From Chara braunii (taxonomy: Eukaryota; Streptophyta; Charophyceae; Charales; Characeae), in assembly GCA_003427395.1 (NCBI GenBank), contig BFEA01000014.1, positions 2,259,635-2,281,741 on the forward strand: a stretch of 22,107 nucleotides of DNA. The letters run 5' to 3'. The position numbers and the translations under genes are program-made. Each line of letters starts with the position of its first letter. The first letter of the stretch is position 1. Of this stretch, positions 1 through 8,965 are shown one piece after another. Below the pieces are notes generated by a model, which saw only the letters and a list, made by a program, of their open reading frames with translations, did not search any database and had not been told where the DNA came from.

Positions 1-125
1 CGGACTCGGGTGATCTTGACGGGCCGCGTGTGGGGGGGAGGAAGTCGGGGGGAAGGAGGCGAAGGAAGGGGGAGGGGACGGGCGGGCGGGGGGGGGCAAT
101 GGGGAGGAGAGTCGAGGGTGGGGTC
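1..125. other. G-rich purine-biased tract
   Basis: The plus strand is dominated by runs of three to nine G separated by A, C or T, so G-quadruplex formation is possible. The open frame across it encodes only Gly/Arg-rich low-complexity sequence and is not taken as a gene. From about 160 the sequence becomes AT-rich with nothing recognisable up to 450. Confidence 0.6.
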
Positions 126-454
126 GAGATCCATTCTTGCGCTGAGGAGTAGGCGTATAGACATGTATATATTATATATGCCCGTGGTTTGTTTGCGCTG
201 TAGCTATTAATAGGCTAAAAAATTAGTACAAATTCTGTTTTAACTTTTAAGTTCTGTTTCTAGATCTGTGCCATCTATGTGGAAGTGAGACTTAAGTTTG
301 TCTCAGTTGATGTGTGTGTCCTGATGAAAAGTCAGGCTTTGTTCTTGCTTTCTGAAAAAGAAAAAGTAATGTCACAGTATGTCGACCTGTTGTTGTGATT
401 CTTAAATTCTTTGGCAATCGGCGCAGATGTACTCTAGCCATCCCTCTCTCCCTG

Positions 455-473
455 TATATATATATATATATAT

Positions 474-533
<60 letters not shown>
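455..533. repeat. Compound (TA)n-(CT)n microsatellite
   Basis: About 11 uninterrupted TA units at 455-476 are followed directly by about 27 CT units at 479-533. Reading frames across it give Tyr-Ile or Leu-Ser and Arg-Glu repeats on the two strands, which are translation artefacts. Confidence 0.98.
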
Positions 534-535
<2 letters not shown>

Positions 536-692
536 TGCATGTGCACTGGGTATTTTCCAGCGGACTGGTGGTCTGTACTGATGACTCAGAGCACGTAAAA
601 GTCTATTTGTCTCTTTCGGTCTGTATTACACAGTTTGGTGAGACGTTCGTCACTTCATGGTCGCATCTGCAAACGAGAATTTGGAACCCAGA

Positions 693-857
693 TGCTCCCC
701 TTTACTTTGCTCCCCTTTACTTTGGAACTCCGAGGGGAGCTCCCCTTCACTTTGCTCCCCTGTACTTTGCTCCCCTTTACTTTGCTCCCCTTTGCTTTGC
801 TCCCCTTTACTTTGCTCCCCTTTGTTTTGCTCCCCTTTGTTGTGGTTGACCAAGGGG
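693..857. repeat. 15-bp minisatellite, 11 phased units
   Basis: Units of TGCTCCCCTTTACTT start every 15 bases at 693, 708, 753, 768, 783, 798, 813 and 828, with variant units in phase at 723, 738 and 843. Because 15 is a multiple of three, several frames stay open on both strands, for example Phe-Ala-Pro-Leu-Tyr repeats on plus and Lys-Gly-Ser repeats on minus. The variant units hold a 14-bp perfect palindrome, AGGGGAGCTCCCCT, at 733-746. No upstream exon or codon bias supports coding, so a non-coding minisatellite is preferred. Confidence 0.9.
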
Positions 858-1079
858 AGCTCTGAAACCAAAGTCCACAGGAGAGACTATTTACTATGGG
901 AGCTCCGAAACCTAAATCCGGAAGCAAAGATTTCTTTTCCCGCAGTTTTTTTCGTTCAATCATGGAATTATTCATTCAGTTAAATAATTAAATTACATTG
1001 CGGTTACGACGGATCCTCTGCGATCCACCTTTTTATTGGTTGGCTTAATCGGTATATTTCCTAAAGGCTGTGTTGTAAC

Positions 1080-1101
1080 GAGATGTCGTTTCGGACATCT
1101 C
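1080..1101. other. Perfect 8-bp hairpin beside the tRNA
   Basis: GAGATGTC at 1080-1087 and GACATCTC at 1094-1101 are perfect reverse complements around a 6-base loop. On the minus strand it lies about 24 bases downstream of the tRNA-Ser 3' end, where a processing or termination hairpin could act. That role is inferred from position only. Confidence 0.5.
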
Positions 1102-1124
1102 TCCGCCGAATTGCTGGACTCGAA

Positions 1125-1215
1125 CGGATGGAGAGCGCAATTTCAACCCCCAATAATTTTGTACTATGTTGTCAGTTTTCAAGACTGATACCTTCAACCA
1201 CTCAGACATCCGTCC
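1125..1215 (-). tRNA. tRNA-Ser(UGA), organellar type, T-arm imperfect
   Basis: Read on the minus strand from 1215, the 91 bases fit a class II serine tRNA. The acceptor GGACGGA (1209-1215) pairs with TCCATCC (1126-1132) in six of seven positions, with discriminator G at 1125. T8 G9 and a D-arm TCTGAGTGGTTGAAGGT follow. The anticodon stem TCAGT/ACTGA is perfect around loop CTTGAAA, giving anticodon UGA. The variable arm is about 20 bases, as serine tRNAs require. The T-arm is weak: GGGGG against CGCTC with a nine-base loop, TTGAAATTG, instead of TTCRANN. From memory it resembles plant mitochondrial or bacterial-like trnS-UGA more than cytosolic tRNA-Ser. In a nuclear repeat context it may be an organelle-derived insertion and a pseudogene. 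Confidence 0.62.
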
Positions 1216-1660
1216 AAAGCAAAGACGCCCCTTGTACCTTTCTTTCCACTCCATCAAACACCTCGCCAGCGAAGATAAGATCCATCGCAAAAACTCAAAA
1301 GGTTCCCGACATAGGTTTTCGAACGTTTTGCCAAAAACTTATAGTAGTTAAGAGTGAAGAAGGGGCATCGAACAAAGCGCCTATTTTGGCACTAATCTTT
1401 GAAAAAATAAGTGAAAAATGGGATTATGTCTAGCAACAAGAAACAACACACTACTAATGGCCATTCCAATATAATTATATAAATAACTTAAAATAAGTAA
1501 AACTCCTCCGAGCGGCAATTGCCGATCTGGGGATTTGTTATTTTCCTAAAGGATTATACCAATTTATATGGCTCGATAAATTTCTTCCTTGTCACTCCTC
1601 TTTATTTATTTTTTTAACCTTTGACAATATGATATGAATTATATGATGCTAATGTTTACT
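1216..1660. other. Intergenic, no gene recognised
   Basis: AT-leaning unique sequence beside the tRNA-Ser. Frames across it continue through the tRNA antisense and look like shadows. The only distinct structure is a 12-bp perfect palindrome, CGGCAATTGCCG, at 1513-1524. If the tRNA is an organelle insert, this stretch is the first place to look for its extent. Confidence 0.5.
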
Positions 1661-1784
1661 TCTCTTACCATGGGCAATGTAATGGCAATATATATATATA
1701 TTTTTCTCTATCTTTCCTTCGTCTTTTTTTTTGTCCTTTCAAAAGGGCAATGGCCTCTTTAAGATCTAGGCTGTTTTTACGGGT

Positions 1785-1838
1785 GCCCGTACCTAGCCCG
1801 GGTGCCCGTCCGGGCAGGGTTCCGGGCAGACCCAGCGC

Positions 1839-1872
<34 letters not shown>

Positions 1873-1875
1873 AGT
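1785..1875. repeat. GC-rich block ending in a 31-base polyA
   Basis: Repeated GCCCGGGTGCCCG-type motifs at 1785-1839 run directly into polyA at 1840-1870, then GAAGTCCGGG. The composition and the GC-block/homopolymer junction resemble the GC-ended element at 2037-2307, so this may be a degraded relative. A retroposed polyA tail is possible, but no target-site duplication was found. Confidence 0.5.
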
Positions 1876-2036
1876 CCGGGAAAAAAAAATTGTTGTGTAG
1901 AATAATAGAATTGATACACAAAACGCCTTTTGGCTGAGGGTCACATTAGATTTCCTCACAGGATCGATGATGAAAAAGAAAATAACAGAATCGCGCGAAG
2001 GAACCTTCCTTTAAACCCTTTTACGCTTTTCGCCTA

Positions 2037-2307
2037 GGCTACCAGAGTGGCCCGGGTCCATTTGCCCGGCCGGGCAAAAAAGAAATAAAAATTTAAAAAA
2101 TTTAAAATATTTTTTAATTAAAAATTTTATTTTGAATTTGGTAAAGAATTTCGATGTGACCCTCAGGCAAAAGTTGTTCAGTTTATTTTTCTGCATAACA
2201 TAGTGTTGTTTCGGATTTTTTGGAGGTTTTTTTTTTTTTTTTTTTTGGCTGGCACCGTCCCTGGTCCTTGCACGGCCGGGCCGCCCGGGGAAATAGGGTG
2301 ACCCGGG
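2037..2307 (+). mobile_element. GC-ended, A/T-cored dispersed element, copy 1
   Basis: The left end (about 2037-2078) has GGCTACCAGAGTGGCCCGGG and GCCCGGCCGGGC. An AT-rich core of about 170 bases follows, containing a CATAACATAG stretch. The right end (about 2246-2307) has CTGGTCCTTGCACGGC and AGGGTGACCCGGG. The same two ends, in the same order, occur on the opposite strand at 13932-14112 around a shorter core that keeps CATAACACAG. Two copies sharing both ends and a core motif define a dispersed repeat. No coding capacity or pol III promoter boxes were seen, so the class is unknown. Confidence 0.7.
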
Positions 2308-2511
2308 AGCTTTTCTCCCCTTTAAAACCAATTATACCCCCCTTCCCCCACCCCTGTCGACAGCCAACTCGCAAAAAAAGAAATGAGCCCGGATTTTGGG
2401 TCCTCTGCGAGAGCACAGAAAACACACAAAAAAACAATCGTTTTTTTTTTTTTTTTTGTTTTTTTTTTTTGTTTCTCGGCTGTGCACCCTGGTCGTCAGA
2501 CCCCCCTGGGC

Positions 2512-2558
2512 CTCACGCCCGGGGGGTGCCCGCCCAGGCAGCACCCCCCGGGCGTGAG
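2512..2558. other. Perfect 18-bp GC-rich inverted repeat
   Basis: Bases 2512-2529 (CTCACGCCCGGGGGGTGC) are the exact reverse complement of 2541-2558, separated by 11 bases. It sits after a T-rich stretch (about 2441-2475) and near other GC-rich blocks. It would extrude a very stable hairpin. It may be the end of a transposon or a foldback relic; function unknown. Confidence 0.85.
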
Positions 2559-2629
2559 AATCTTTAATCTTCCCAGCTTGAGAGATTTTATTCTTGAGTT
2601 CAAGTTGATCCGCCCTAGATAGTTCACAT

Positions 2630-2732
<103 letters not shown>

Positions 2733-2735
2733 TAC

Positions 2736-2857
2736 GCTTGGTGCTGAACCACACAAACGTGGCCGGCCGTGCATTTTTTTACTATTTTTTAATATTTTGC
2801 CTATCTCCAACCGTTGTGTTTTATGGATGGCTTCTGATGACTTGTGAAGGAGAGAGA
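2736..2857 (+). repeat. Dispersed repeat module A, copy 1
   Basis: Shares an ordered series of motifs with 3489-3622: GCTGAACCACACAAACGTGG, TGCATTTTT, TTTTTACTATTTTT, GCCTATCTC, then TTTTATGGATGGCTT and TGATGA.TTGTGAAGG. The copies differ by indels in the T-rich middle. No open frame is conserved between them. Confidence 0.8.
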
Positions 2858-3070
2858 GAATCTGGGGTATTTTAAAACAACACACATTCTGGTCTTGCTA
2901 GCTCTCTGTCTTGGGAGATTTGAGTGGCTAGGATCAGGCTTGTACTAGCGAAGCTATTCTCTCTTTTTGTGGTTGGGTATGGGTATGTCTTGTCGGTTTT
3001 GTTGCTTATACACGGCCTAATTCTTTGCCCTGCTTTAGAGCATGGGCTGTTTGGATGTTTACGGGTGGCC

Positions 3071-3190
3071 TTTGTTTTTTGGGACGGCGTGGAAGGCTTT
3101 CCCAGTTTTTTTGGGACCCTTAGGGGGCGGTGTGTTCTTGTTGGACGAGTTTTCTGTCTTAGGTCAGTTGTCTCTTATCTTCTTCCTCCA
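3071..3190 (+). repeat. Repeat module B, copy 1
   Basis: Aligns with 3274-3400 through CGTGGAAGGCT, a T-run, GACC, AGGGGG, a GGTG/TTCTTG stretch, TTCTGTCTTAGGT and GTTGTCT. The offset is about 210 bases. Overlapping open frames here (from 2924 and 3042) are hydrophobic because the plus strand is G/T-rich and have no recognisable domain. Confidence 0.7.
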
Positions 3191-3273
3191 CTTGGCGGTG
3201 ACGCGAGTGTGTAGTTCGAGATTAATATCAGGAATGCCAATGCTGTTATATTTGTTTGTTTTGTATAAATGAG

Positions 3274-3400
3274 TTTTTGGTTTTGTGGGCCGACGTGGAA
3301 GGCTCTACAAGTCTTTTTTTCGACCTTTGAGGGGGTTGGGTCGGTGCCTTCTTGCTGGAATGGTCTTCTGTCTTAGGTAAGTTGTCTTCTGCCCTCCATC
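3274..3400 (+). repeat. Repeat module B, copy 2
   Basis: Diverged copy of 3071-3190, followed about 90 bases later by module A copy 2. The order B then A suggests a larger unit of about 350 bases, of which A at 2736 is the tail of an earlier member. Confidence 0.7.
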
Positions 3401-3488
3401 CCCGTGGACTGTGGAAGTTTGAAATATATATGCATACATACATATGTATATGCGCAAGTGTGCCGCTTTGGCGGCAGATGGGTGTGTG

Positions 3489-3622
3489 GGCACTTGGCGC
3501 TGAACCACACAAACGTGGCCAACCTTGCATTTTTAAATGATTTTTTACTATTTTTTTACTATTTCGCCTATCTCTACCCGTTTTCTTTTATGGATGGCTT
3601 GTGATGATTTGTGAAGGGAATG

Positions 3623-3653
<31 letters not shown>
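3489..3653 (+). repeat. Repeat module A, copy 2, with flanking (CA)n
   Basis: Bases 3489-3622 match module A at 2736-2857. A (CA)n tract of about 11 units follows at 3632-3653. Copy 1 has its CA tract on the other side. Confidence 0.8.
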
Positions 3654-3654
3654 T

Positions 3655-3900
3655 GTTTTTTTTATTTTTTTGAAAAATAAAAGTTAAAATAAGAAATAAA
3701 AAGTAAAAAATAAAGAAGAAAAATTAAAAATTAAAAATTAAAAAATTAGTTAAAAAATAAAAAATAAAAATTGAAAATTGAAAATAAAAAGTAAAAAATA
3801 ATAAATAATAAATAAAGAATTAAAAATCAAAAAAAAAAAATCATAGTTAAAATAAACTATTAATAGTTTAATAAATTAATATAAATTTAAAATTTTTCAA
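3655..3900. repeat. A-rich low-complexity tract
   Basis: Nearly all A and T, with repeated AAATTAAAA, GTAAAAAATAA and AATAAATAA words on the plus strand. No gene. It marks the transition from the microsatellite-rich left end to the G-poor segment that follows. Confidence 0.85.
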
Positions 3901-4600
3901 CACAGATAAAATGGCCATAATACCCAAAAATATAATATAACTAAAAGGACTACCAGCAGCAAAGTAGCAAATTACACCTTCGCAGTTCGATAAGACTAAA
4001 AGGAGAACATATAATACCCNCGCTAATTTTTTTCNATNTATATATANAAAAACAACCGGAAATGTCATACTACCAGCCATANACAAATACCCGTATAATC
4101 CACTGCCCATGTCACAACCCTCAATACAACCAATATACANACCCCCACCAGAAATCCGTAACCCCTACTAACCATTTAGAATTACACAAGCTACCTTCTT
4201 CACCACATCAACCACAATTCGCACTAAAAGTTATGGGTATGCTTGCCCTTANACGAAACCAAGGCTTTTTCACACGCGAAACTTAGGTACCGATTCGCGT
4301 GTTTTCAAACATTTAAAACATTACGGAAAAGCCCCCCAGAAANTTTTTANAGTAAAGACAAAAGTTTGCATCACTCCGAAACGACGCTGACAAGGTACTA
4401 AAAACAAAATCCCAGGCCTACAAGACAAAACGTAACACGACGACAGGCACTTCCCCCCATAGCCAGTACCTCCCACCAACAAGGAAAAAGACACGCAAAA
4501 CGCACGCTCATGCACGACAAGACAAGGTGATAAGACAAGAACTACCCTGCCAAGCTCTGCTCCCACGCGGAACAGACCAAGTCCTATGCCCACAAAATGC
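3901..4600. other. G-poor segment with isolated N bases
   Basis: Nine single Ns occur at 4020, 4035, 4038, 4047, 4082, 4140, 4252, 4343 and 4350. The plus strand is A/C-rich and very poor in G, so minus-strand frames at 3868-4110 and 4321-4602 read as hydrophobic Val/Leu/Phe/Gly-rich peptides. That hydrophobicity is what a G/T-rich strand gives by composition, so no CDS is called. The Ns suggest weak or polymorphic assembly. Confidence 0.6.
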
Positions 4601-5700
4601 AAACAGACCCTTTACAGCACATACTAGCACGAACAACAAATGTTACCACAGACCCACTTGACAAACTACACCTACACAACAACTACTGCTGCAGATATGG
4701 CTTCACAAAAAAGATTGCACCCCGAGCAATTGCTGCATGGAACCCTTCACATACCTTGCACCCTCCTACGCACACACATGGCACTATCACTCACATACCC
4801 ACAGCATACCCTTGGGAAAATATCACCCTTACCTTGGTTCGCTCTACTGTACAAACATCCCCCGCACATCCACTCTCCCCTACATGACGCTGCATGCGAC
4901 ATGCATCGCTGCTACATATGCTATTGCATAGATATTCGCTCTACCCAATTGCAAACGACGACGCTTACACTACGTTTCCTTTCCCAAGTAACGAGAGTCC
5001 CCCCAATTGCTCTCGCCGTAACGCTACTGTTCGGCTGAGAGCAAAGCGGGTACCTGGCTTCTGCCGGTCACAGCGTAGCACATTGCACGTTGTACGTCCA
5101 CCGTGAGATTGTTGATACCTCGCTTTGAGAGCCACAACTCCTACCATGGCGACTGCTAACAATCCGGCGGCACCGACTATGACGACACAGGTATGACTTC
5201 CTAACTCCATATCACCCTAAAAAACGGCCACCATCTTCTTCCCGCCCTCTCCCTCCCCTATTTGTTTCCTAACAGGAGCATTTGATTACTAAGCTAACCC
5301 CTTTGATGAGCTGCTATGGGTGCTAGGCGGCGAAAAGCGCGCTTAAGGGCGTGCACCCCCCTTACGGTTGGGCTTTTTTTGTCCTGTCCTAATCCCTAAC
5401 ATACTAACACTATCATACTAATTTTTGCTCCTATGACCGCTAACCTAAACTGCCTGCGTAACGTACGTCATCCATGGCTAGAAATAAGCCATATACTAAT
5501 GGATATTCTTGGGTACTGTCCTGTTTTCCCACATTACGTGGGATGGTTGTGTTACGTACACAAACCCTCCCCCACACATACCCGGATCCTTGATCCTGTT
5601 GCTATGTAGGGGTCGACTCCCCTACTGGCAGGACAATGCATACTCAACTAAACTATCCAGCTTCTAACCGTGATTGACGAAACGTTACACTAACTCTTCC
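4601..5700. other. A/C-rich segment, no confident gene
   Basis: The plus strand is Thr/His/Pro-coding in all frames because of its A/C richness. One minus-strand frame (4965-5210) starts with a short hydrophobic Ala/Val/Gly stretch around residues 8-28 that could be a membrane segment. On the opposite strand, ATG at 5146 in an ACCATGG context opens 15 codons ending at CAG followed by GTATGA, which is splice-donor-like. Neither is strong enough to call. Confidence 0.4.
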
Positions 5701-5703
5701 CCT

Positions 5704-5737
5704 GACCCCCCACCCCCCACCCCCCACCCCCCACCAC
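5704..5737 (-). repeat. (CCCCCCA)n, strong minus-strand G-quadruplex motif
   Basis: Four or more units of six C plus A give four consecutive G6 runs separated by one T on the minus strand. This meets the classical G-quadruplex rule, with the C strand able to form an i-motif. Confidence 0.85.
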
Positions 5738-5739
5738 CA

Positions 5740-6150
5740 TCCTCCCATCCTTAGCCACAATTGTGTTGTCCACTAACCATCACTACACTACTACATTCAT
5801 GCTTGAAATAAATAGTCGCTATGACCGATCCGTATAACCGTTCCCACCGCTGCTCCTAGCACGTTTTTTTATCACAACGCAAACCGCACCGTGGCAAACA
5901 CATGCATATACACCTCCACTCGCTTGCCCCCTCGCACTCTGCCTACACCTAACAAAGATCAGAACGAAACACATATATGATTTTTGTGAACACCCTCCAG
6001 AGATCTCCCATTACCATACCACTCTATCTATAACATACCAAAAACCATACCCGCAAAACATACCTCTTACGGCACATATAACTAGTTACACTCACACGAA
6101 CAAAGCCTGCCCATAAATTAGCTAAACTAACTTGCTCGCGCATTTACACG
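5740..6150. other. A/C-rich intergenic stretch
   Basis: Continuation of the G-poor plus strand. No repeat, RNA gene or convincing frame recognised. The base skew reverses at about 6130-6150. Confidence 0.5.
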
Positions 6151-7095
6151 AATGGGTCTTTGGATTTGTATACTGATTTTTTCGTCTTTTCATCCGCAGG
6201 CGCTATTCGAACCTGCTCTTACTACATTGCGCCTTCATACCTGCAATAAAGAAAAAACTAAATGTTTTTTCTTACGAAAGAGAATATATATTGGTAATCT
6301 GGTGCAGTTTTCCCTTTTCCCTTTTGCTGGGATGCTGCGTTTTCTACGCACCTACTAAATGGTGCCGTCTTCCGTTTGTTATATATAGTTTTGTTATTTA
6401 TTTGAGAATCGTGTTTGACCACATCCTGTGATTTGGTCTTTCTTAGACAGGGTTCGCGGTGCTTCATCTTGGATTGCTCATCTGGTTATCATTCTGCAGA
6501 CGAGTGTGGTTGGTCTTGACTCATCGTTTGACGAGTAGATGGCAGGAGCGGGGATTACATATGGGACATGTCATCTAGGATTATCATTTTAGTTTTTATA
6601 TTTTGTTTGCTTCGTTTTTTAGGGTACCTTGGTCGAACGATTCACGAGCGCCTTTTTGAGCACAGTGCGGTGCTTGTATGTGGGAATCGTCATCAGGGAT
6701 TATCCTCCTTTTTCAGTTGTCACACTATGATAAGGGGCGCAAGTTTGAATGTTCTGATTGGTCTCACCGTCTGGCCTATGTGCGGCGGGGAAATGCTTGC
6801 ATATGAGAAGTATCATCTGGGAGTCGTGTTGTTGTCCGATGTTCTGTTCCCTTCTTCTTCTGACTGGATGCAAGTGTGTCGATATGACACACAACCGCCG
6901 CTCGACCTACATCCGCGATGGCGACCTTGTATACAAGAGGTTCTTCACGCGCATTTAATATACAGTAAATGGTTTACTCTACCGCCAATACGTGGACATG
7001 CTCCTATTTCAAAGAAGATACGCATATGCGTTTCTGCACGCATACACTCTTCGTCCGTCCCGCTGGCATGCTTTTACAATCGCTCTGCGTCCTGA
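6151..7095 (+). other. G/T-rich island with degenerate ~80-130 bp repeats
   Basis: The plus strand switches from A/C-rich to G/T-rich near 6150 and back near 7100. Inside, a diverged motif starting TTGGTC and continuing to CATCTRGGATTATC-like sequence recurs at about 6431, 6510, 6629 and 6758. The 175-codon plus frame at 6568-7095 crosses these repeats, with a hydrophobic N-terminus at residues 4-22. It has no recognisable domain, and the repeats are not in register with codons. A short exon cannot be excluded. Confidence 0.45.
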
Positions 7096-8090
7096 TCCTA
7101 GGCTTCATAACACTTGGCTGACCGCTTCGAGACCCCGTGTATAAGCTCAACCCACCATTTAGATTGTTAACTTCACTAGACTATGTCTCCTACACCAATA
7201 CTTAGGTGATCTTCTAGTTTGTACGTTTATATTTCGATACATAAGTAATCCCATGAATATGTAGCTTTACTTCGACAGTATTTCTTCAGACGATACCTTC
7301 CATTGCATGAATAAACAACGATCCCCGAATATTTCTTCAGACTTTCTCATCTATTGATACTGCAAACCACTTCATTGTTCCTCGATTCCCCAAATATTTA
7401 ACCTAATCAGATCACGCCCAACTGTAATATTAAGGCCGCACCCTACCGTCACTCCACATCATACAACCAACGAATTATCGAAAACAAGCGCACCCCACAC
7501 ATATATGTATGATGAATGAAAATCTCATCTACTCACTTTTACAATATGCGCTACAAATTTGCTATTATATGTCTAACCTTTGTCAGACAACGATATTATT
7601 AAAGTAGATACGACAGAAAGCTTTGAGACAAGAATAAAAGACTGTCACACCCATTTTCGCTACATGCATGCATGATTAATGTGACGAACTCGTGAAATGA
7701 TGATTTTCTATGTTTTAATACTGCAATAGACACTCTCAATGTCCACCTAATTGTTTTGAATGCCATGAGTACTTGATGCCTTAACCGTTGATTCCCCTTT
7801 TACTATTTTTTGATCATCAGTCGAAATACCTTTCAGTCCGAGCCTGAATTGAAAAAATATCGCTTCCGTATAAACGACGACATATACGGATGATCACGTT
7901 ACCGTAATTCTAAAATCTAGTACTCGCATAACCTCGAAAATACCATTCTTCTACGATTAGATTCCGCCATAATGGCGTTATTATAAATCCCGCAGATTGG
8001 GTTAACTAAAACATCCTCTCTATACGAAGATTATTCTGAAAACTCACATAGAGTTGGTTCTTTAGGTTACAGGTCAAGTTGTGAGCTAAC
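7096..8090. other. Intergenic, no gene recognised
   Basis: AT-rich unique sequence with stops in all frames. No tRNA-like boxes, microsatellites or inverted repeats of note were seen. Confidence 0.5.
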
Positions 8091-8091
8091 G

Positions 8092-8385
8092 TCAGTACCA
8101 TAATATACATATATATAGCCTTACTGATGTAACGAACATTGAATCAAAACGACTGTTGCGACGAACCTGAAAGAAGTCCTCTCCCTTCGAACTGTTAAAT
8201 TCGTATAATTGTGCTATCTTTATTTTCTGATGTGCGTATCGCCGGCACACAGGCACGTATGAGGCCTTCTCCGTCAAACTGCTAAATTCATATAACTGTG
8301 CTATCTTCAATGTCTGATATGCGTATCTCCTTAATTTTTGGTTTAAATGGCTAAATACGATCACCAACGGATACGCACCCAACAT
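8092..8385 (-). CDS. Possible small ORF or exon with an internal protein repeat
   Basis: This 97-codon minus-strand frame carries two copies of a motif, RRYA-Y/H-Q-x-x-KIAQLYEF-x-S, at about residues 19-36 and 48-65, 29 residues apart. Eight consecutive residues (KIAQLYEF) are identical, while the DNA copies (about 8195-8246 and 8280-8332) differ at several positions. Of the seven codon differences I compared in the core, three are silent. That is weak evidence for selection on protein and also compatible with a recent 87-bp DNA duplication, which keeps phase because 87 is divisible by three. No family recognised, no clear promoter or splice sites. The start is simply the first in-frame ATG. 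Confidence 0.22.
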   Translation of the reverse strand: MLGAYPLVIVFSHLNQKLRRYAYQTLKIAQLYEFSSLTEKASYVPVCRRYAHQKIKIAQLYEFNSSKGEDFFQVRRNSRFDSMFVTSVRLYICILWY

Positions 8386-8960
8386 TCACATTACTTAACA
8401 CGCATGTACACGGATGCCTTTTTTGTACAATAAAATTCCTAACATACTAACTTAAAGCTTCCATGCACACCATACACTCAGATAAATGTTCCACTAGGGA
8501 TAATACCACGCTATATTATTGCTGGCCTAACCAGTCTTGTTACTCTGCGATGTCCTTCATATGTTCTCTCTTGATACTGCATGCGTATGGTAAAAATACA
8601 CTTAGTAATGTGTTTCTTCTGTTGTGAAAGAACTATTTTTCGCGTAAAGAAATATGCAAGTAAACTTTGCCCGTTGGTTGGTCTGCCCGTACTTATCGAG
8701 AGAAGTTTTCTTCATGAGAAGATATGGACTATCCCTTGTGAATAACTGATGATCCTACAAGAGCTTTGTACCGCTGTACGGATAAGTCCTCTCATTCTTA
8801 CCCATAAAACCACACATTAGGGACTTAATTCCCCCCGTTTTTTCTTAACCGAAACAGACGAAGTTGCTGGTTCGTCATATGTATATGCTTAATTCCTACT
8901 TGACGCAACAAGCGCCCAGTAAAAAGAGTTGTTAAGATAGGAGAGCGACTTTGCTTGTTC
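8386..8960. other. Intergenic, no gene recognised
   Basis: AT-rich unique sequence with short frames only. It ends at the ATT/TTTTA microsatellite at 8966. Confidence 0.5.
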
Positions 8961-8965
8961 AATTT

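Noticed and set aside
4321-4602. Hydrophobic minus-strand frame suggesting a membrane protein
   Set aside because: A G/T-rich strand encodes Val, Leu, Phe, Gly and Cys by composition. Ns interrupt it and no family was recognised.
6203-6215. B-box-like GGTTCGAATA on the minus strand
   Set aside because: No A box or cloverleaf within tRNA distance.
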